Shown: piece after piece, positions 42,063 to 48,241 of the stretch | Layout: each line of letters starts with the position of its first letter | Numbering within the stretch: position 1 is the stretch's first letter | Source: an uncultured bacterium | GTDB taxonomy: Bacteria > Bacillota > Negativicutes > Veillonellales > Veillonellaceae | Assembly: GCA_905214495.1 (NCBI GenBank) | Contig: CAJMLW010000013.1 | Location: 1 to 48,241, forward strand | Length of the DNA stretch: 48,241 bases | Reading direction: 5' to 3' | Notes under the pieces: generated by a model | Told to the model about the DNA's origin: nothing | The model's input: the letters and a program-made list of their open reading frames with translations, nothing else | Database searches by the model: none | Translations under genes and position numbers: made by a program

Positions 42063-42089
42063 AAAAGCTGTGCCGATGGCACAGCTTTT
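42063..42089 (-). terminator. Hairpin (terminator or attenuator) between nrdD and nrdG
   Basis: A perfect 12-base-pair stem, AAAAGCTGTGCC and GGCACAGCTTTT, with a three-base loop, located 22 bases after the nrdD stop. The T tract is short (TTTTAC on the minus strand), so it may only partly terminate and thereby set nrdG and ClC expression below nrdD. Confidence 0.7.
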
Positions 42090-42111
42090 AACATGTTTAC
42101 GATTAATAAAA

Positions 42112-44262
42112 TTAAATATGCATTACACGATCTTTAATTTCTTTTGTGCGACCTTCGTTCCAGAAGTTTTCACCAAGGTATCCACACGTACGGCGGATAA
42201 CTGTTAATTTATCGCGGTTTGTATTATGACAACGAGGGCATTCCCATTGATTGTCATCATTAACCTTGATTTCACCATCAAATCCACATTCATGACAATA
42301 ATCAGATTTTGTATTGAACTCTGCATAAGAAATATTGTCATAAATATATCTAATCATAGTTAAAACCGCAGGAATATTATTGGTCATATTCGGAATTTCC
42401 GCATAGGAAATGCAACCGCCAGTCGATTTCTTTTGGAATTCAGATTCAAAGGCAAATTTATCAAATACGTTAATTTCTTCGCGAACGCTAACATGATAAC
42501 TATTTGTATAGTAACCTTTATCCGTTACATCTTCTATGATACCAAAGCGTGCTCGGTCCAAAGAAGAGAAGCGATTTGTTAAGCTTTCAGCAGGCGTACC
42601 ATAAAGGGCAAAGCCTAGATTATGTTTTTCACGCCATTCATTAATAGCTTGGTTCAAACGATCCATAATTTTCATAGCAAAGACACGACCATGCTCACCA
42701 GTATTAGATTCACCGGTAATCAATCGGCATGCTTCGTAAATACCGATATAACCAAGGGAAATCGTCGCATAGCCACCAGTCAAGAACGGAGCGATTTTTT
42801 CACCTTTTTTAAGGCGCGCAATAGCACCATGTTGCCAATGAATTGGAGATACATCACTTACTACATCTTTTAATAGATTATAACGTAACATCAATGCCTT
42901 TTCAGCCAATTCTAGACGTTTATCTAAGATTTCAAAATACTTTTCTTCACTACCGCGTGCTAAAATACCAATTTGTGGCAAATTCAAACTTACTACGCCC
43001 ATATTGAAACGGCCATCAAATTTATAATTACCTTGTGCATCCTTCCAAGGAGACAAGAAGGAACGACATCCCATAGGACTAAATACATTACCTTTATAGT
43101 TTTCCTTCATTTTCTTCGCAGATATATAATCAGGATACATGCGTTTAGCCGTGCATTGAGCAGCTAATTCTGTTAAATAATAATATGGGCTATCCGGATG
43201 AACATTGTGTTCGTCTAATACGTAAATCAATTTAGGGAATGCTGGTGTAATGTATACATCGGCTTCATTTTTTACACCCTTAATACGTTGACGTAAAATT
43301 TCTTCCGTAATTAATGCCGCTTCCTTAGCATATTCATAATCCGGTTGGAAATACATAAACAATGTAACGAATGGGGATTGACCATTTGTAGTCATCAATG
43401 TATTGATTTGGTATTGAATGGTTTGAATGCCGTCCTTTACCTCTTTACGCGTGCGTTTCCAAGCAATTTCACGAGCCTTTTCCATATTTGGTTCCATACC
43501 GTAAATCTCAACTTGTTCTTCAATTACATTATTAAGGATTTTTTCATAAGATTTACGTACAAATGGTGCCAAAATACGGTCAATACCATTAATACTTTGA
43601 CCACCATATTGACCAGATGCAACTTGTGCAATAATTTGAGTAGTTACTGTACATGCTACTTGGAAGGATTTTGGTGTATCGATACGCTTACCATTAATAA
43701 CTGTACCATTTGTCAACATATCTTCTAAGTTGATTAAGCAACAGTTAAACATCGGTTGAATGATATAGTCCATATCGTGGAAATGGATGGCACCGCTATC
43801 ATGTGCTTCTAGTATATCTGTAGGAATCAACTTACGACGCGCAATATCCTTGGACACTTCACCAGCAATTAAATCGCGTTGTGTAGATACAATGGCAGCA
43901 TCCTTATTAGAGTTTTCATCAAGAACACTAACATTACTACGATCCAATAAACCGATTACATCTTCGTCAGTCGTATTTTGACGACGTTTGAAAGCTTGTA
44001 CCGCTTTATAACCTTCGTAGGCGCGAGCTGTTGCAGGATTATGATACTCAATCAACTTATAGTACACTTGGTCTTCTATAGCATAGATTGTCATATCCTT
44101 TTGAAGCTTTATAGCATATGCTTCAATTTCATCAGCAATACGTTCAGCCAAGCCAGATTCATATAATCCCGTGCTACTATGTTCTGCCTTTTCAATAGCT
44201 ACTGCAATTTTATGTTTATCGAAAGGTACCTTTGTACCATCCCGTTTAATGACCTGCAACAT
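42112..44262 (-). CDS. nrdD: Anaerobic ribonucleoside-triphosphate reductase
   Basis: A 716-residue class III ribonucleotide reductase making dNTPs without oxygen. The N-terminal ATP-cone (about 1-90: VIKRDGTKVPFDKHKIAVAI) gives allosteric control. The catalytic barrel contains HFHDMDYIIQPMFNCCLINL and CRSFLSPW. The C-terminal zinc site has two CxxC pairs (CHECG and CPRCH), then the glycyl-radical loop RRTCGYLGENFWNEGR (radical Gly near residue 694). Length is typical. The promoter is overlapped by an NrdR box, implying repression by NrdR when dATP is plentiful. Confidence 0.97.
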   Translation of the reverse strand: MLQVIKRDGTKVPFDKHKIAVAIEKAEHSSTGLYESGLAERIADEIEAYAIKLQKDMTIYAIEDQVYYKLIEYHNPATARAYEGYKAVQAFKRRQNTTDEDVIGLLDRSNVSVLDENSNKDAAIVSTQRDLIAGEVSKDIARRKLIPTDILEAHDSGAIHFHDMDYIIQPMFNCCLINLEDMLTNGTVINGKRIDTPKSFQVACTVTTQIIAQVASGQYGGQSINGIDRILAPFVRKSYEKILNNVIEEQVEIYGMEPNMEKAREIAWKRTRKEVKDGIQTIQYQINTLMTTNGQSPFVTLFMYFQPDYEYAKEAALITEEILRQRIKGVKNEADVYITPAFPKLIYVLDEHNVHPDSPYYYLTELAAQCTAKRMYPDYISAKKMKENYKGNVFSPMGCRSFLSPWKDAQGNYKFDGRFNMGVVSLNLPQIGILARGSEEKYFEILDKRLELAEKALMLRYNLLKDVVSDVSPIHWQHGAIARLKKGEKIAPFLTGGYATISLGYIGIYEACRLITGESNTGEHGRVFAMKIMDRLNQAINEWREKHNLGFALYGTPAESLTNRFSSLDRARFGIIEDVTDKGYYTNSYHVSVREEINVFDKFAFESEFQKKSTGGCISYAEIPNMTNNIPAVLTMIRYIYDNISYAEFNTKSDYCHECGFDGEIKVNDDNQWECPRCHNTNRDKLTVIRRTCGYLGENFWNEGRTKEIKDRVMHI

Positions 44263-44341
44263 CCAGAATCCCCTCTTCCAAGCATTATTTACATAAAAAA
44301 TATGGAATACCCATACTTGAATAAATTTATATTGCTTTCAC

Positions 44342-44370
44342 AGTATACTATATCTTGTGTCCGTTTGCAA
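44342..44370 (-). promoter_or_regulatory. Promoter of nrdD overlapped by an NrdR box
   Basis: On the minus strand TTGCAA (44365-44370) and TATACT (44342-44347) are 17 bases apart. The spacer and -10 contain ACACAAGATATAGTAT (44345-44360), which matches the NrdR consensus ACACAATATATAGTGT-type palindrome at 14 of 16 positions. A bound NrdR would block RNA polymerase. A second, weak half-like match lies near 44322-44337 and is not at the usual helical spacing. Confidence 0.75.
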
Positions 44371-44453
44371 TAATCAATACAACATAATGTGAAAAAGGAG
44401 TCCTTTTACCATGCTAAAATAGCATAGTAAAAATTCGGCGTACAAAAAAAAGA

Positions 44454-44487
44454 ATGTATATATCCATTTAATAATAGATATATACAT
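44454..44487 (-). terminator. Rho-independent terminator after livF
   Basis: An 11-base-pair perfect inverted repeat, ATGTATATATC and GATATATACAT, with a 12-base loop, followed on the minus strand by TCTTTTTTTTG. It lies 22 bases beyond the livF stop and ends the liv operon. Confidence 0.85.
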
Positions 44488-44508
44488 CCACATAAATTAT
44501 ATTAAATT

Positions 44509-45219
44509 TTATTCGACACGACCGCCTAAATAAGCTTCCATGACACGAGGATCATGTCGTACTTCATCAGCTGGACCAGACAATACCATTTTACCTGTTT
44601 CCAATACATACGCATAATCAGCAATTTTTAATGCTTGACGGACGTTTTGTTCTACCAAAAGAACAGTGGTGCCTTCTGCACTAATTTCTTTAATAGTTTC
44701 AAAGATTTCATTGACTACTAATGGTGCAAGACCCATAGATGGTTCATCAAGTAGCAATAACTTAGGACGGGCCATGAGAGCACGACCAATAGCAAGCATT
44801 TGTTGTTGGCCACCAGATAATGTACCACCTAGTTGATAGCTCCGTTCATCGAGAATTGGGAAGCGTTTGAATACCTTTTTAATATCCGTCTCAATCTCAT
44901 TATCATTGCGTATATAAGCGCCCATTTCAAGATTCTCGTAAACACTCATATCTTGAAGAATTTGACGACCTTCTGGTACTAGGGAAATGCCATTATGTAC
45001 AATTTGATGAGTTTTATGTCCAGTAATGTCTTGACCTTCAAACAATACTTTACCAGATGTAGGCTTTACAAGACCCATAATAGTCTTCATTGTTGTAGAC
45101 TTACCCGCACCGTTGGCACCGATTAAGGATACGATAGACCCTTGTGGTACTTCTAAACTAATATCTTTTAAGGCTGTAATATGTCCATAACCAGCCACGA
45201 TGTTTTCTAGCTTTAACAT
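44509..45219 (-). CDS. livF: Branched-chain amino-acid-type ABC transporter ATP-binding protein LivF
   Basis: A 236-residue cytoplasmic ATPase. Walker A GANGAGKSTTMKTIMG (about 34-49), signature LSGGQQQMLAIGRAL (about 135), Walker B KLLLLDEPSMGLAPLV, and the switch His replaced in context LLVEQNVRQAL, which is the LivF hallmark. It ends EAYLGGRVE. Placed one base after livG, it is the last gene of the operon. Substrate is probably Leu/Ile/Val, but related systems carry amides or urea. Confidence 0.94.
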   Translation of the reverse strand: MLKLENIVAGYGHITALKDISLEVPQGSIVSLIGANGAGKSTTMKTIMGLVKPTSGKVLFEGQDITGHKTHQIVHNGISLVPEGRQILQDMSVYENLEMGAYIRNDNEIETDIKKVFKRFPILDERSYQLGGTLSGGQQQMLAIGRALMARPKLLLLDEPSMGLAPLVVNEIFETIKEISAEGTTVLLVEQNVRQALKIADYAYVLETGKMVLSGPADEVRHDPRVMEAYLGGRVE

Positions 45220-45220
45220 A

Positions 45221-45982
45221 TTACGCCTCCTCTTTACCTAAGTATGCTTCAATTACAGCCTCATTATTTTGAATTTCTTGAGGTGTACCTTCGGCAATCT
45301 TTTTGCCAAAATTGAATACCACCAAACGGTCACAGATATTCATCATCAATTCCATAGCATGTTCAATTACGACAACAGTAATACCTAAGTCACGAATTTT
45401 TCCAATCAGTTGGCGTAAAGCTTCTGTTTCACTGTCATTCATCCCCGCTGCTGGTTCATCAAGTAAGATCAATTGAGGATGTGTAGCTAAAGCCCGAGCA
45501 ATTTCAAGACGACGTTGCTTACCATATGGCAATGATGTAGCAACTTCTTCTGCATCCTCTTCTAGACCTACAAGTTTTAAAAACTCATATGCAATGCCAC
45601 GACAACGTTCTTCTTCAATGCGTTGTCGTTTTGTTCTAAAGAAGCTCGCAATAAAACCAGCGCCTGTTCGACAATGCATACCTGTTAATACAGTTTCAAG
45701 AGCCGTCATATTACCAAAAAGTCGAATATTTTGGAATGTACGAGCAATCCCCATTTCTACCGTTCTATGAGGTTTAATACCTACAACAGACATACCATCA
45801 AATACAATTTCGCCAGAACTTACAGGGAATACACCTGTAATCAAGTTAAAGAGTGTAGTCTTACCAGCACCATTTGGTCCGATAACACCAAAAACTTCAC
45901 CTTGCTTAACACCAAAGGATATGCCTGTGAGAGCTGCAACGCCACCAAAGCTTTTACTTACGTCATTTAATTCTAATAGCAT
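45221..45982 (-). CDS. livG: Branched-chain amino-acid-type ABC transporter ATP-binding protein LivG
   Basis: A 253-residue ATPase paired with LivF. Walker A GPNGAGKTTLFNLITG (about 33-48), GIARTFQNIRLFGNMTALE (LivG-specific Q-loop region), signature-like LPYGKQRRLEIARALA (LivG proteins carry this variant of LSGGQ), Walker B LILLDEPAAGMNDSET, and VIEHAMELMMNICDRLVV. It ends EAYLGKEEA. A GGAGGGG site precedes the ATG, 12 bases after livM. Confidence 0.95.
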   Translation of the reverse strand: MLLELNDVSKSFGGVAALTGISFGVKQGEVFGVIGPNGAGKTTLFNLITGVFPVSSGEIVFDGMSVVGIKPHRTVEMGIARTFQNIRLFGNMTALETVLTGMHCRTGAGFIASFFRTKRQRIEEERCRGIAYEFLKLVGLEEDAEEVATSLPYGKQRRLEIARALATHPQLILLDEPAAGMNDSETEALRQLIGKIRDLGITVVVIEHAMELMMNICDRLVVFNFGKKIAEGTPQEIQNNEAVIEAYLGKEEA

Positions 45983-45994
45983 TCAGTTCCCCTC

Positions 45995-47005
45995 CTATCC
46001 TTGTTTATCTTGTTGTTTACGTTTATACGCTTCAAAACGTTCTGTTAACACTTGTGTTTCAGGAATGTATGGAGCTTTTTTTAAGCCTAATTTACGACTA
46101 ATTTTATCTACCATAGATTCTGTTAAAATACCATCTGGACGAACAGCCATCAAGATAACTAACAATGCACCATAAATGATATCGCGATAGTCGGATAAGA
46201 AACGCAATACTTCTGGCAACAATGTAAGAATGAAGGAACCGAGTACGGAACCCCACACTACATTAGAACCACCAAATACAGGGAACAATAAGATTTGTAC
46301 TACTTTATGATAACTGAAATCTGTAGGATTGATAAAGTTTGTAATATGAGCATACAAGCCACCACCAATACCGGCGATAAATGCACCGATGATGAAAGCC
46401 ATCATTTTATAGTACACTACATTAATCCCCATCAACTCAGCAGCATGATCATCTGCCTTAATAGCGGCAAAGGCACGACCAACACGACTATTATTGATGC
46501 GAACACAGAAAGCAATAATAAAAATCAAAACGATTAGTAAAATAATGATAGCCATAATGTTGCCCCAGGCAACCGCATCGATTCCCATAAGGCCATCAAT
46601 ATCGATTTCATAAGCAAAATTTGTTAATTCTTGAGGAATAGATGGAATACCAGATAGACCAAGAGCACCATTTGTCACATCTAAGTTCAAGAAAATAACA
46701 CGCACTACTTCACCAAAACCAAGTGTGGCGATAGCAAGATATAGACCCTTCAATCGAGTTGTTGGCAAACCGATGACAACGGCAACTAAAGCGGCTACAA
46801 AGCCACCCACTAAAATACCAACTACGATAGGTAAATCGGCTTTCAAAGAAAGCAATGCACCCACATAAGCACCAACGCTCATAAAGCCAGCTGCCCCAAG
46901 GGATAACTGTCCACTAGCAAGTGTGAAATAAATGGAGATACCTAGGATGGCATTAATGATAAAGAACATCACAATTTGTAAATAATAAGGGTTAAAAATA
47001 TCCAT
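45995..47005 (-). CDS. livM: Branched-chain amino-acid-type ABC transporter permease LivM
   Basis: A 336-residue inner-membrane permease with about 8-10 hydrophobic segments. Family stretches include ASGQLSLGAAGFMSVGAYVG near residue 30, GLYLAIATLGFGEVVRVIFL, and the ATPase-coupling loop RVGRAFAAIKADDHAAELMG. It has FGGSNVVWGSVLGSFIL near residue 255 and a basic C-terminal tail. Its ATG overlaps the livH stop by one base (TAATG). Confidence 0.94.
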   Translation of the reverse strand: MDIFNPYYLQIVMFFIINAILGISIYFTLASGQLSLGAAGFMSVGAYVGALLSLKADLPIVVGILVGGFVAALVAVVIGLPTTRLKGLYLAIATLGFGEVVRVIFLNLDVTNGALGLSGIPSIPQELTNFAYEIDIDGLMGIDAVAWGNIMAIIILLIVLIFIIAFCVRINNSRVGRAFAAIKADDHAAELMGINVVYYKMMAFIIGAFIAGIGGGLYAHITNFINPTDFSYHKVVQILLFPVFGGSNVVWGSVLGSFILTLLPEVLRFLSDYRDIIYGALLVILMAVRPDGILTESMVDKISRKLGLKKAPYIPETQVLTERFEAYKRKQQDKQG

Positions 47006-47886
47006 TATGGTCTGCCCCCCTTATCTTTAGAACCAAATAAACCTTGTGGTCTCCAGAATAATAAGACAATGATTAAACCGAAGGCTACCGCATCACGGAA
47101 TGTGGATGCACCATAGGCAACGGAGAAGATTTCCGCAATGCCCAAGATAAAGCCACCTACCATGGCGCCAGTAATATTACCAAGACCACCTAGGATAAGT
47201 ACAGCCAAGCCTTTAAAGCCTATGATAACACCCATAGTAGGCTCAATAGCATTGAAGGAAAGGCCAACAAGTACACCGGCAGCTGCACCTAAAGCGGAAG
47301 CAATCATAACGGTAACAGAAATAATCATCGTTGGATTGATGCCTAAGAGAGCTGCTGTTTCAGTGCTCATAGATACGGCACGAATGGCTTTACCAATCTT
47401 AGTCTTTTTAATAACCACATTTAAAATGATCATTAAGAGAACAGAAACACCTAAACCGATAATTTGCACCATAGAGATTTTAAATACCCCAAAGTCGATA
47501 AGGCCACCAATATAATCTGGTGGGAATGATCTCGTTTGAGGGCCCCATAATAATAATGCCAAACTTTCAAGGAAGATGGAAACACCAATGGTGCTGATAA
47601 GTGGTGCTAAGTGAGACACCTTTTTCTTACGTAGTGGGCGTAACGCCACAAATTCTAATAAGTAACCTAGTACGGCACCTACAGCCATCGCTACGATAAG
47701 GGCTACAAAAATGTTTACGTCAAAAACAGTTACCATAAAAAGACCAACGAAGGCACCTATCATAAAGATGCCTCCGTGTGCCATGTTGATGATATTTAAA
47801 ACGCCAAACACAAGTGTTAAGCCAATAGCGAGTACAGCATATAAGCTACCGAGGGTTAACCCGTTAACTAATTGTTGTAAAAACAC
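47005..47886 (-). CDS. livH: Branched-chain amino-acid-type ABC transporter permease LivH
   Basis: A 293-residue inner-membrane permease with about eight hydrophobic segments. Typical sequence: LVNGLTLGSLYAVLAIGLTL, FGVLNIINMAHGGIFMIGAF, and the coupling loop KTKIGKAIRAVSMSTETAAL followed by LGIN, then GFKGLAVLILGGLGNITGAM. The start is a GTG at 47886 behind GAGGT. The substrate-binding protein gene ends 16 bases upstream. It forms the membrane channel with LivM. Confidence 0.94.
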   Translation of the reverse strand: MFLQQLVNGLTLGSLYAVLAIGLTLVFGVLNIINMAHGGIFMIGAFVGLFMVTVFDVNIFVALIVAMAVGAVLGYLLEFVALRPLRKKKVSHLAPLISTIGVSIFLESLALLLWGPQTRSFPPDYIGGLIDFGVFKISMVQIIGLGVSVLLMIILNVVIKKTKIGKAIRAVSMSTETAALLGINPTMIISVTVMIASALGAAAGVLVGLSFNAIEPTMGVIIGFKGLAVLILGGLGNITGAMVGGFILGIAEIFSVAYGASTFRDAVAFGLIIVLLFWRPQGLFGSKDKGGRP

Positions 47887-47902
47887 TATACTACCTCAAC
47901 TT

Positions 47903-48241
47903 TTATTTTTTTAATGCGTCAAATTGACCGTTTCTAATTTGCAATACTTGAACTTCCATGGAAGGGTCGCGGTGGTCATTGAATTTGAATTGACCTGTTA
48001 CACCAACGAAGTCGGCAATATTTTTCAATGCTTCGCGGAATTTTTCGCGATCAGTAGTGGAGCCAGATTTTTTCAATGCTGCTTCATACAAGTAAACTGC
48101 ATCGTAAGCTTGCGCTGCGAATTGGTCTGGTTCTTTACCGTATTTATCTTTATATGCTTTGCGGAAATCTTTTACCTTTTGATCGTCTTTGTTAGGGAAC
48201 CAAGGTGTACCTACAATAACGCCATCAGCTGCAGCACCTGC
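47903..48241 (-). CDS. ABC transporter substrate-binding protein (LivJ/LivK type), N-terminus beyond window
   Basis: The C-terminal 112 residues of a periplasmic type I binding protein run in from the right edge, open throughout. The stretch GVIVGTPWFPNKDDQ, then YKDKYGKEPDQFAAQAYDAV, LKNIADFVGVTGQFKFNDHR and VLQIRNGQFDALKK follow the LivJ/LivK pattern. It precedes livH by 16 bases and should deliver the substrate to LivHMGF. The signal peptide and ligand pocket lie mostly outside the window, so specificity cannot be read. Confidence 0.9.
   Translation of the reverse strand, partial: AGAAADGVIVGTPWFPNKDDQKVKDFRKAYKDKYGKEPDQFAAQAYDAVYLYEAALKKSGSTTDREKFREALKNIADFVGVTGQFKFNDHRDPSMEVQVLQIRNGQFDALKK

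Noticed and set aside
1..48241. tRNA, rRNA, CRISPR array, insertion sequence or prophage
   Set aside because: No cloverleaf, ribosomal RNA stretch, regularly spaced direct repeats, transposase or integrase was seen on either strand.

Overview
The window comes from a low-GC diderm Firmicute (class Negativicutes), most likely Veillonella or a close relative. It encodes Gram-negative-type outer-membrane proteins (a TonB-dependent receptor and a trimeric autotransporter adhesin) next to Firmicute-type genes: FapR, FabK-type enoyl reductases and an rnc-smc-ftsY block. An anaerobic life is suggested by NrdD/NrdG, a Dcu-type C4-dicarboxylate carrier and rubredoxin. The genus is inferred from gene content; no rRNA or tRNA is present.

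Layout. (1) About 1-3.7 kb is an accessory strip, all on the minus strand: a SUKH (SMI1/KNR4) protein cut by the window edge, a small membrane protein, a DUF2262-like protein, an unknown acidic protein and an ankyrin-repeat protein, then two degraded genes. One is an ADP-ribosylglycohydrolase that keeps only its two ends. The other is a GNAT acetyltransferase with a frameshift and a premature stop. The mix resembles an orphan immunity-gene array, but no toxin is visible. (2) 3.9-9.8 kb: dcuB, then a trimeric autotransporter adhesin and a TonB-dependent receptor that are divergently transcribed. (3) 9.9-10.9 kb: two unknown ORFs, one apparently 5'-truncated. (4) 10.9-15.4 kb: an RlmD-type RNA methyltransferase, two tandem TerC-family proteins and a MATE transporter. 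(5) 15.5-28.4 kb, minus strand: nucleotide excision repair (uvrB-uvrA, uvrC), an unknown small gene, ftsY, smc and a radical SAM gene, mostly overlapping or closely spaced. (6) 28.5-37.1 kb, minus strand: rnc and a type II fatty-acid operon, fapR-plsX-fabH-fabK-fabD-fabG-acpP-fabK-like-fabF-rnc, with a FapR operator at its head. (7) 37.3-38.3 kb: DUF177-rpmF with a consensus promoter, and a short rubredoxin missing from simple ORF lists. (8) 38.6-40.1 kb, plus strand: a third FabK-like gene and a gamma-carbonic anhydrase. (9) 40.2-44.3 kb: nrdD, nrdG and a ClC-type channel behind a promoter overlapped by an NrdR box. (10) 44.5-48.2 kb: a branched-chain amino-acid-type ABC transporter, livK (partial)-H-M-G-F.

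The core regions look ordinary for this group and show tight translational coupling (TAATG and ATGA overlaps). The most unusual material is the decayed, immunity-like strip at the left end, the adhesin with a coiled-coil tail after its membrane anchor, the three FabK paralogues (one with a cysteine cluster) and several clear regulatory sites. I did not find a convincing wholly new multi-gene system.
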